Notes under the pieces: generated by a model
What the model saw: only the letters and a program-made list of their open reading frames with translations
Database searches by the model: none
What the model was told of the DNA's origin: nothing
Shown here: positions 1-5,919 of the stretch, piece by piece
Position numbering within the stretch: position 1 is the first letter of the stretch
Layout of the letters: each line of letters opens with the position of its first letter
Assembly: GCA_945860335.1 (NCBI GenBank)
Contig: CAMAQW010000086.1
Span: forward strand, 1-6,854
Length of the DNA stretch: 6,854 nt
Reading direction: 5' to 3'
From: Sediminibacterium ginsengisoli
GTDB taxonomy: Bacteria; Bacteroidota; Bacteroidia; Chitinophagales; Chitinophagaceae
Position numbers and translations under genes: made by a program

Positions 1-1768
1 CCACTAAATACTGGTCTCTTATTATTTTAATGAGTTGACCATTATTAAGTTCAGGAACGAGTACTTTATCAAATCCTGCAATAATACTTCCTAAATTTTT
101 TGGAAACGGACGCATGTATTTAATATGTGCATGACTTACAGCGTGTCCTGCTGCTTGTAATTCTGTAACAGCTGTTTTGATCGCACCATAGGTAGAACCC
201 CAACCTAAAACGAGTACTTTTCCGGTTTCCGGACCGCTATCTAATTGTTGAAGCGGAATATAGTCTGCAATCTTATCTACTTTGGCCTGACGGGTGTTCA
301 CCATATGCTGGTGATTTTCTGGATCGTAACTTACATTACCCGTAACATCCTGCTTTTCGATGCCACCAATACGGTGTTCAAAACCTGCTGTGCCAGGAAC
401 CGCCCATGGCCTTACTAATTTCTCATCTCTTTTGTAGGGCATGAACTTGGTTTCACCTTCATCAAGTGTTGTTTTAAAACTTACTTGAATCGGTGCTAAA
501 TCTGCGGCAACTGGAAACTTCCAAGGCTCCGCACCATTAGCAATATAACCATCACTTAATAAAATAACTGGTGTCATATGTTGCACCGCAATGCGCACTG
601 CTTCATAGGCTGCATCAAAACAATCGCTGGGTGTAGAAGATGCAATAATGGGCATTGGACACTCGCCGTTTCTACCATAATACGCTTGCAACAAATCACT
701 TTGCTCTGTTTTGGTTGGAAGTCCGGTTGATGGACCACCGCGTTGAATGTTAATGATCACAAGTGGAATCTCGAGCATTACAGCAAGACCCATCGCTTCT
801 GTTTTAAGCGCCATACCTGGCCCTGAAGTGGTGGTTATGCCAATAGAGCCACCATAACTAGCGCCAATGGCTGCCGATATACCGGCTATTTCATCTTCGG
901 CCTGAAATGTTTTAATCCCAAAAGCCTTGTGCTTACTGAGTTCGTGTAAAATATCGGAAGCTGGTGTAATTGGATAGGTGCCTAAAAAAATAGACAGCCC
1001 CGATTTTTCACTTGCCGCAATTAATCCCATCGAAAGGGCCTGATTACCCATGATACTGCGGTAGGTTCCGGGAATCATTTTTGCCTTTTCTACCCTATAA
1101 CGGCTCGAAAAAGTTTCGGTGGTATCGCCATAATTAAATCCTGCTTGCAACACTTTAATATTGCTTTGCAGGATGGTATCTTTTTTACCAAACTTTTCAT
1201 TTAAGAAAGTAATGGTGTTGTCTAAATTTCTATTGTACATCCAATAAATAAGACCCAGTACAAACATGTTTTTTGCACGGTCTCGTTCTTTGGTGCCGAG
1301 GTCTGTAAAGTCTTTTAATGCTTCACGCGTAAGTTTAGTAACGTCTACTTTTATAAGTTCAAAACCTTCCAAACTGCCGTCCTCTATGGGGTTCACGCCA
1401 TCTGGGTAATTGGCTAAGCGTAAATTTTTTGCGTCAAAACCATCTACGTTGGCAATTATTTTTCCGCCTTTTTTAATGGCTTTTAAATTTACTTTTAATG
1501 CGGCAGCATTCATAGCAACCAGTACATCACAATCATCACCAGGTGTAAAAACGCGGTCACTAGAAAAACGTAACTGAAATCCACTCACCCCCGGAAGTGT
1601 TCCAATTGGAGCACGAATTTCGGCGGGAAAATCAGGAAAAGTAGCAAGGTCGATACCCAGTAATGCCGTATTATTGGTAAACTGCTGACCGGTTAATTGC
1701 ATCCCGTCTCCACTGTCACCAGCAAACTTAATTACGACGTCCTGCAGTAGTGTTTCCTTCTTTTCCAT
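1..1768 (-). CDS. korA: 2-oxoacid:ferredoxin oxidoreductase subunit alpha, gamma-alpha fusion (partial, C-terminus off the left edge)
   Basis: This is the alpha subunit of a CoA-dependent 2-oxoacid:ferredoxin oxidoreductase, most likely acting on 2-oxoglutarate to give succinyl-CoA, CO2 and reduced ferredoxin in the cytoplasm. I translated 589 residues from ATG at 1768; an in-frame TAG three codons upstream fixes that start. Residues about 10-200 form the fused gamma domain, opening with FAGDSGDGMQLTGQQF and followed by FPDFPAEIRAP. Residues about 235-480 are the alpha pyrimidine-binding domain, with TYPITPASD near 264, QAEDEIAG near 289, TTTSGPGMALKTEAMGLA near 312 and QRGGPSTGLPTKTEQSDL near 342. 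Residues about 515-589 are domain II (VLGWGSTYGAI, then VPELNNGQLIKIIRDQYL). No ferredoxin-type cysteine cluster is visible. The family is usually a little over 600 residues, so only a short tail is missing. A beta subunit gene (korB) with the TPP-binding domain is expected beyond the left edge. Substrate choice within the KorA/VorA/PorA families is inferred. Confidence 0.93.
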   Translation of the reverse strand, partial: MEKKETLLQDVVIKFAGDSGDGMQLTGQQFTNNTALLGIDLATFPDFPAEIRAPIGTLPGVSGFQLRFSSDRVFTPGDDCDVLVAMNAAALKVNLKAIKKGGKIIANVDGFDAKNLRLANYPDGVNPIEDGSLEGFELIKVDVTKLTREALKDFTDLGTKERDRAKNMFVLGLIYWMYNRNLDNTITFLNEKFGKKDTILQSNIKVLQAGFNYGDTTETFSSRYRVEKAKMIPGTYRSIMGNQALSMGLIAASEKSGLSIFLGTYPITPASDILHELSKHKAFGIKTFQAEDEIAGISAAIGASYGGSIGITTTSGPGMALKTEAMGLAVMLEIPLVIINIQRGGPSTGLPTKTEQSDLLQAYYGRNGECPMPIIASSTPSDCFDAAYEAVRIAVQHMTPVILLSDGYIANGAEPWKFPVAADLAPIQVSFKTTLDEGETKFMPYKRDEKLVRPWAVPGTAGFEHRIGGIEKQDVTGNVSYDPENHQHMVNTRQAKVDKIADYIPLQQLDSGPETGKVLVLGWGSTYGAIKTAVTELQAAGHAVSHAHIKYMRPFPKNLGSIIAGFDKVLVPELNNGQLIKIIRDQYLV

Positions 1769-1786
1769 GAGCTTCTATAATTGCGG

Positions 1787-1818
1787 TAAAGTTACAATTT
1801 ACTGAGGAGGTAGCCAAT
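1787..1818 (-). promoter_or_regulatory. Possible korA promoter (Bacteroidota type)
   Basis: Read on the minus strand, ATTG (1818-1815) is followed after 20 bases by TAACTTTA (1794-1787). The latter matches the Bacteroidota -7 consensus TAnnTTTG at all fixed positions but the last, and the spacing fits the TTG-N17-23-TAnnTTTG pattern. It would give a leader of only about 10-15 bases before the korA ATG. The imperfect -7 makes this tentative. Confidence 0.3.
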
Positions 1819-1823
1819 GGTTT

Positions 1824-1836
1824 TTTAACTGTTAAA
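1824..1836. promoter_or_regulatory. Short palindrome between the divergent korA and Bax inhibitor promoters
   Basis: TTTAAC-T-GTTAAA is a perfect 6-bp inverted repeat around one central base. It sits between the proposed -33 elements of the two divergent genes, a natural place for a dimeric regulator to act on either or both. It is AT-rich and short, so chance is a serious alternative, and no regulator is identified. The rest of the 135-bp gap holds only the two candidate promoters. Confidence 0.22.
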
Positions 1837-1854
1837 GTATTGAAAAGAGGCTGC

Positions 1855-1882
1855 TTTGAAAATGAATCTTATTGTATATTTG
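1855..1882 (+). promoter_or_regulatory. Promoter of the Bax inhibitor-1/serine hydrolase pair (Bacteroidota type)
   Basis: TATATTTG at 1875-1882 is an exact match to the Bacteroidota -7 element TAnnTTTG, and TTTG at 1855-1858 is an exact -33 element. The 16-bp gap is slightly shorter than usual. Transcription would begin near 1887-1890, leaving a leader of about 15 bases that is A-rich (AAAAATTAAACAACC) and has no Shine-Dalgarno sequence, as is normal in this phylum. The same transcript could carry the overlapping hydrolase gene. Confidence 0.6.
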
Positions 1883-1903
1883 GGTAACAAAAATTAAACA
1901 ACC

Positions 1904-2662
1904 ATGGCACTATTTGAATCAGGAAATCCAACCCTTTCAGAAAAAATGTTTGATAAGGTGGGTCACGCCCAGGCTAACGCAGCAGGCACCATGTCTGTTA
2001 GAGGCACCATGAACAAATTTGGACTCATGCTTATAGGTGTAATTGCAGGCGCTGGTTACACTTGGCATTTAATTGATCAAAACAACCCTTCACTTGCACA
2101 AACCCTTATGATTGTGGGTGTTATAGGTGGACTAATAACAGCACTTGCGATCACTTTTAAACCCAATTGGGCGCCAGCACTAGCGCCTGCTTATGCAATA
2201 CTTGAAGGTTTATTTTTAGGGGCTATCTCTAAAGTGTTTAACGACGCTTTTTACCCTGGCATTGTAGTACAAGCGGTAGGCCTCACTTTTGGAGTAGCCG
2301 TTGCTATGTTTTTACTTTACAACTTTAGAATTATTAAACCTACCGAGAAGTTCAGATCGATGATCATGAGCGCCATGCTTGGTATTGCTATTTTTTATTT
2401 ACTTACATGGATACTTAGTTTATTTAGCGTTGACGTAAGTTTTGTTAGAGATAACTCAATGTTAAGTATTGGCATTAGCTTATTTATTGTAGCCATTGCA
2501 GCACTCAATTTAATATTAGATTTTGATATGATTGAGCAAGGGGCCCAGCGTGGTGCTCCTCAATTCATGGAATGGTATGCAGCATTTGGTTTGATGGTAA
2601 CCATTGTATGGTTATATTTAGAAATCTTAAGATTACTTAGTAAATTATCAAGCAGAGATTAA
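1904..2662 (+). CDS. Bax inhibitor-1/YccA family integral membrane protein
   Basis: This is a 252-residue membrane protein of the bacterial Bax inhibitor-1-like (TMBIM) superfamily, whose studied members conduct or leak Ca2+ in a pH-dependent way; its role in bacteria is poorly defined. After a soluble N-terminus of about 36 residues there are seven hydrophobic segments: roughly 39-57, 67-85, 92-110, 118-140, 152-174, 184-206 and 223-245. The signature LNLILDFDMIEQGA (201-214) in segment six and WLYLEILRLLSKL (236-248) at the end match the bacterial BaxI_1 subfamily. D206 or D208 and E240 fall near where better studied homologues such as B. subtilis YetJ have the paired aspartates of the pH sensor; the second here appears to be Glu. 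ATG at 1904 follows an in-frame TAA three codons upstream and a clear promoter. The stop overlaps the next gene's start by one base. Confidence 0.93.
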   Translation: MALFESGNPTLSEKMFDKVGHAQANAAGTMSVRGTMNKFGLMLIGVIAGAGYTWHLIDQNNPSLAQTLMIVGVIGGLITALAITFKPNWAPALAPAYAILEGLFLGAISKVFNDAFYPGIVVQAVGLTFGVAVAMFLLYNFRIIKPTEKFRSMIMSAMLGIAIFYLLTWILSLFSVDVSFVRDNSMLSIGISLFIVAIAALNLILDFDMIEQGAQRGAPQFMEWYAAFGLMVTIVWLYLEILRLLSKLSSRD

Positions 2663-4218
2663 TGCAACAAAATAAATTATTGATATTTAAAATGGTAGCA
2701 GCTTTTGGGTTGCTACCATTTTTTATTGCGGCACAAATGGGTTATTTACCTCCTTCTTTTAAAGACAGTAACCGACTCGAAAAGTTAAGTACTGCATTTC
2801 CGGTGGTTGAAAAAATGGTTCAAAAATATGCAGCCGATAATCATTTTCCAGGCTACAGTTTTGGCATCGTACTAGACGGAAAGCTCGTATATACAAAAAG
2901 CGGTGGCTATACCAATTTGGGTACCAAAACAGCTGCTAGTTCTAGTAGTATGTTTAGGATAGCCTCTATGTCTAAAAGCTTTACGGCGATGGCCATTTTA
3001 AAATTAAGAGATGAGGGTAAATTACATTTAGATGACGCCGTAAGCAAATACATTCCTGAATTAAAAAATCAAGGGCTCACCTCAGATGCTGCTCCCATCA
3101 CCATTAGAGATTTACTCACGCACTCGGCAGGATTTCCAGAAGACAATCCGTGGGGAGACCGTCAGCTAGAAAAAACGTCTCAAGAATTTTTAACATTCAT
3201 CAAAAAAGGAATACATTTTTCTACCGCTACTGGTTTATCCTACGAATACAGCAATGTAGGTTTTACCATGCTTGGTTATATCATAGAAAAAGTAACAGGT
3301 AAAAATTATGGTACTTACATTAAAGAAAATATTTGGAAGCCACTTAACATGGAAGCCAGCTGGGAATTTTCCAGCATTGATGATGCAAAGCTCGCACATG
3401 GATACAGATGGATTAATAATAATTGGACAGAAGAGCCATTATTACATGATGGTATTTATGGCGCCATGGGTGGTATGATTACAAGTGTAGCATCTTTTAG
3501 TAAATATGTATCACTTCACTTAGATGCGTGGCCTCCTAGAAACAATATTGAAACAGGACCTATCAAAAGAAGCAGCATTCGAGAAATGCACCAGCCTAGC
3601 AGATTTATTGGACTCAATGCTAATTATAAATACCCTTCTGGTAGAGCCTGCGCAACAACGGCCGCTTATGGTTATGGATTAAGCTGGTTAAAAGATTGTA
3701 CCGGCCGAACAAGCATTGCGCATAGCGGTGGGCTTCCAGGATTTGGTAGCAATTGGAGAATCCTTCCTGAGTATGGACTCGGTGTTATACTACTTGCAAA
3801 TGTAACCTATGCGCCAACTGCATTGTTTAATACCATGGTTATTGATACCATTTTAAGAATGGGAACTGTTGATTTACAGCCTAGAATTTTACCGGCTTCT
3901 GCCACATTAAAAAATGCACAAGCAAAATTAACAGCACTATTGCCTAATTGGAAAAATGCAGCTGCTTCTAATTTGTTTGCCGAAAACTTTTTTGATGACT
4001 ATAAAATAGATGCGCTCATTAAAGAGGCAACTAGCATTTTTGATGCGGCTGGGGCGGTAAATGAAACCGGCGACTTGATACCAGAAAATGAATTACGTGG
4101 CTACTATTATTTGCATGCAAAAAATGGAACCATAAAAATCAGTTTCACTTTAACGCCTACAAACCCAAGCCAAATTCAGGAGTACCATATTAGCTTTCAA
4201 AAACAAATTCAGGAATAA
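2662..4218 (+). CDS. Secreted serine hydrolase, class C beta-lactamase/DD-peptidase fold
   Basis: This 518-residue serine hydrolase has the class C beta-lactamase/AmpH/esterase fold. Residues 1-24 look like a signal peptide: a basic start, a hydrophobic core near 12-23 and a probable cleavage before Q25, so the enzyme is likely periplasmic or exported. The catalytic motifs are in order: S102-M-S-K105 (nucleophile and general base) within FRIASMSKSFTAM, Y196-S-N198, and H354-S-G356 replacing KTG. TIRDLLTHSAGFPED near 147 and HSGGLPGFGSNWR are typical of the family. After about residue 400 an extra domain of about 110 residues appears that I cannot assign firmly; it resembles the small DUF3887-like tails seen on related hydrolases. 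The substrate is unknown; D-peptides, peptidoglycan fragments or esters are possible, and antibiotic hydrolysis is not implied. ATG 2662 overlaps the preceding stop as TAATG and is the first ATG after an in-frame TAA, suggesting translational coupling. A terminator-like hairpin lies over codons 10-21. Confidence 0.9.
   Translation: MQQNKLLIFKMVAAFGLLPFFIAAQMGYLPPSFKDSNRLEKLSTAFPVVEKMVQKYAADNHFPGYSFGIVLDGKLVYTKSGGYTNLGTKTAASSSSMFRIASMSKSFTAMAILKLRDEGKLHLDDAVSKYIPELKNQGLTSDAAPITIRDLLTHSAGFPEDNPWGDRQLEKTSQEFLTFIKKGIHFSTATGLSYEYSNVGFTMLGYIIEKVTGKNYGTYIKENIWKPLNMEASWEFSSIDDAKLAHGYRWINNNWTEEPLLHDGIYGAMGGMITSVASFSKYVSLHLDAWPPRNNIETGPIKRSSIREMHQPSRFIGLNANYKYPSGRACATTAAYGYGLSWLKDCTGRTSIAHSGGLPGFGSNWRILPEYGLGVILLANVTYAPTALFNTMVIDTILRMGTVDLQPRILPASATLKNAQAKLTALLPNWKNAAASNLFAENFFDDYKIDALIKEATSIFDAAGAVNETGDLIPENELRGYYYLHAKNGTIKISFTLTPTNPSQIQEYHISFQKQIQE
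2689..2724 (+). terminator. Intrinsic-terminator-like hairpin with U-run inside the start of the serine hydrolase gene
   Basis: Bases 2689-2700 and 2711-2722 are a perfect 12-bp inverted repeat (AAAATGGTAGCA / TGCTACCATTTT). In RNA the stem can grow by a G-U, a C-G and a U-G pair to leave a UUUG tetraloop. Six T residues (2719-2724) follow the stem core at once. It begins 27 bases after the Bax inhibitor stop codon, where a terminator for that gene would be expected, yet it lies within the hydrolase frame and encodes its signal peptide core. The form is clear; whether it terminates, attenuates or is silenced by translating ribosomes cannot be read from the sequence. Confidence 0.6.
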
Positions 4219-4231
4219 ATATTCAAGAATA
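4174..4231 (+). repeat. Three short direct repeats ATTCARGARTA at the 3' end of the hydrolase gene
   Basis: ATTCAGGAGTA (4174-4184), ATTCAGGAATA (4207-4217) and ATTCAAGAATA (4221-4231) recur at spacings of 33 and 14 bases. The first two are in frame and each encode QIQE when the preceding CAA is included; the second and third each contain IQE codons followed by TAA. This suggests local duplication or slippage around the stop codon. The 14-bp gap to the convergent amidohydrolase gene lies within this repeat patch, and no strong terminator hairpin is visible there. Confidence 0.35.
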
Positions 4232-4232
4232 A

Positions 4233-5813
4233 CTATTTTCTAATAGCTACGCCTGCCCTAGCACCCGTGTGCACCCCTGAATCAATGGTAACTACGCCAT
4301 TTACAATCACGTAATTAAACCCTACAGCGTATTGGTGCGGATTTTTATATTCGGCCCTGTCGCCAACATCTGCTTCATTAAATAAAACAATATCAGCAGC
4401 AAAATTTTGACGAAGTAACCCTCTATTTGTAAATCCAAATTTTTGTGCAGGTAATGAAGTCATGCGGCGCACTGCTTCTTCTAATCCAATAACATTTTCT
4501 TCACGTACATATTTTTTTAACACCCTTGCATTGGTACCATACCCTCTTGGATGCGGATTGCCTTCATTGTATACCCTAATACTTGCATCAGAAGCAAACA
4601 TATTAAATGGATAACGCATAATGGCTTTAATATCTAATTCACTCATGCCATGAAATACCATGGATGCGCCGCCCTTTTCCATCATCTGAATAATGGTTTC
4701 TGCCTCTTGTTTAGCGGTATGTTTTTTCCCTAAAAAAATATTGACTTCTTCGATGCTTTTTCCATTGAGTGTCGTGTCTTTTGCAAAATAAGCAACCACC
4801 GGGTAACTAAAGTGCTTAAGCTTTCTTTTTGCAAGTCGCGCTAACATATAATTAGCTACTTCTTTTCTGATAGCAGGGTTTGCAAGCCTTGCTACTATTG
4901 AGTCTTGACCATCGGCAAGTACCCAGTCTGGCATGAGTGTACTTAATGAAGTGCTACTTGCCGTGTACGGATATTGATCGATGGTTACATCAAGGCCATT
5001 TTTTCGCGCATTTAAAATGAGGGGTAATGTTTGAGCACTTCGGCCCCAGTTTTGTTGACCGCTTACTTTAAAATGAGAAATTTGCACAGGCAAATTTGCA
5101 GTACTGCCAATGTACAAAGCTTCTTCGATGGCGGCCACCACACTATCACCTTCATCACGCATATGCGATGCATAAACGCCATTGTATTTTGCTGCAACTT
5201 TTGCTAAACGAACAATTTCTTCGGTGGTAGAATAAGTGCCAGGAATATAAATAAGACCGGTACTCATACCAACAGCACCATCACGCATGGCTTTGTCAAC
5301 AATGGTTTCCATGGCCTGCATTTCTGTTTCGGTAGGATTCCTGCTAGCTCTTCCCATTACTTTTTTTCTTACATCATTGTGTCCAACAAGTGCAGCTACA
5401 TTTACTGATGTTTGCAGGCTATCAATTTTACGCAGGTACCTTCCAATGTTTGCATCTGACGAACCACAGTTACCTGTAATAACAGTTGTAACGCCATCAT
5501 AAATAAAATTAGTGGCTTCCGGATTTTTCACTTCATCTCCTTCGATGTGCGTATGCACATCAATAAAACCGGGCGCTGCAACGAGTCCTGTTGCATCAAT
5601 CACTTTTTTAGCAGTCCACCCACTCAATTTTCCAATTTGCAATATTTTACCGCCACTTACTGCGATATCACCATAAAACCAAGAGTTTCCTGTGCCATCT
5701 AAAATTTTGGCATTTTTAATAAGGATATCAGCCGTTTGAGCAGGCATTTGAGCCTCAAGCGAAACAGTTGTAAAAACAATAAAAAACAGAACCAAAGACA
5801 GTTTATTAAGCAT
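4233..5813 (-). CDS. Secreted N-acyl-D-amino-acid deacylase (D-aminoacylase) family amidohydrolase
   Basis: This 526-residue metal-dependent amidohydrolase belongs to the D-aminoacylase family, which removes the acyl group from N-acyl-D-amino acids. Residues 1-21 form a signal peptide (hydrophobic core 6-18, likely cleavage after SLEA), placing it in the periplasm or outside, unlike the cytoplasmic Alcaligenes enzyme. Visible active-site elements are H87-T-H89 in PGFIDVHTHIEGD, C116 in VITGNCGSS, H217 in ASHMRDEGD, H247 in QISHFKVSG, and D409 in MFASDAS. These line up with the metal ligands and catalytic Asp of Alcaligenes D-aminoacylase. HPRGYGTNARVLKKYVRE (421-438) and MTSLPAQKFGF (451-461) are family signatures, and the C-terminal beta-sandwich ends with FNYVIVNGVVTIDSGVHTGARAG. 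ATG 5813 is the first ATG after an in-frame TAA. No convincing promoter is seen: TAAATTTA at 5826-5819 is close to the -7 consensus but lies only five bases from the ATG and lacks a -33 element. The exact acyl and amino acid specificity is not determinable. Confidence 0.9.
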   Translation of the reverse strand: MLNKLSLVLFFIVFTTVSLEAQMPAQTADILIKNAKILDGTGNSWFYGDIAVSGGKILQIGKLSGWTAKKVIDATGLVAAPGFIDVHTHIEGDEVKNPEATNFIYDGVTTVITGNCGSSDANIGRYLRKIDSLQTSVNVAALVGHNDVRKKVMGRASRNPTETEMQAMETIVDKAMRDGAVGMSTGLIYIPGTYSTTEEIVRLAKVAAKYNGVYASHMRDEGDSVVAAIEEALYIGSTANLPVQISHFKVSGQQNWGRSAQTLPLILNARKNGLDVTIDQYPYTASSTSLSTLMPDWVLADGQDSIVARLANPAIRKEVANYMLARLAKRKLKHFSYPVVAYFAKDTTLNGKSIEEVNIFLGKKHTAKQEAETIIQMMEKGGASMVFHGMSELDIKAIMRYPFNMFASDASIRVYNEGNPHPRGYGTNARVLKKYVREENVIGLEEAVRRMTSLPAQKFGFTNRGLLRQNFAADIVLFNEADVGDRAEYKNPHQYAVGFNYVIVNGVVTIDSGVHTGARAGVAIRK

Positions 5814-5816
5814 ATA

Positions 5817-5861
5817 CCTAAATTTATACGGGAAGATAAGTATTCTTTAGGCTCATTTAGG
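5817..5861. repeat. TTTAGG direct pair with an inverted CCTAAA copy in the divergent intergenic region
   Basis: TTTAGG occurs at 5846-5851 and 5856-5861, ten bases apart (one helical turn), directly before the prfA -33 element. An inverted copy, CCTAAA, is at 5817-5822 next to the amidohydrolase start. The arrangement could be a regulator binding site serving one or both genes, but 6-base AT-rich words recur easily by chance. Apart from this and the prfA promoter, the 106-bp gap shows nothing else. Confidence 0.2.
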
Positions 5862-5893
5862 TTGAAAATCTCCACCTGAATAACGTAAATTTG
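5862..5893 (+). promoter_or_regulatory. prfA promoter (Bacteroidota type)
   Basis: TTG at 5862-5864 is followed after 21 bases by TAAATTTG at 5886-5893, an exact TAnnTTTG -7 element with spacing inside the usual 17-23 range. Transcription would start near 5898-5902, giving a leader of about 20 A-rich bases before the prfA ATG, with no Shine-Dalgarno site. Confidence 0.6.
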
Positions 5894-5919
5894 CCCTCCA
5901 ATAAGAACTGAAATAAGCT

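Noticed and set aside
1981..2011. AGGCACCATG repeated twice 18 bases apart near the start of the Bax inhibitor gene
   Set aside because: Both copies are in frame and encode GTM in a normal N-terminal region of the family; a short coincidental codon repeat is the simplest explanation.
2692..2694. Alternative hydrolase start at Met11, or at Met26 beyond the hairpin
   Set aside because: Met11 would lose the basic n-region of the signal peptide, and Met26 would lose the signal peptide altogether. The TAATG overlap and the sensible secretion signal favour 2662.
2662..4218. Antibiotic-resistance AmpC beta-lactamase
   Set aside because: The protein is much longer than AmpC (about 380 residues), has HSG in place of KTG and carries an extra C-terminal domain, so a peptidase or esterase-like relative fits better.
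5287..5502. 71-codon plus-strand open frame inside the amidohydrolase gene
   Set aside because: It is fully antisense to a well-supported gene with conserved catalytic motifs, has no promoter or recognisable domain, and reads as a shadow frame.
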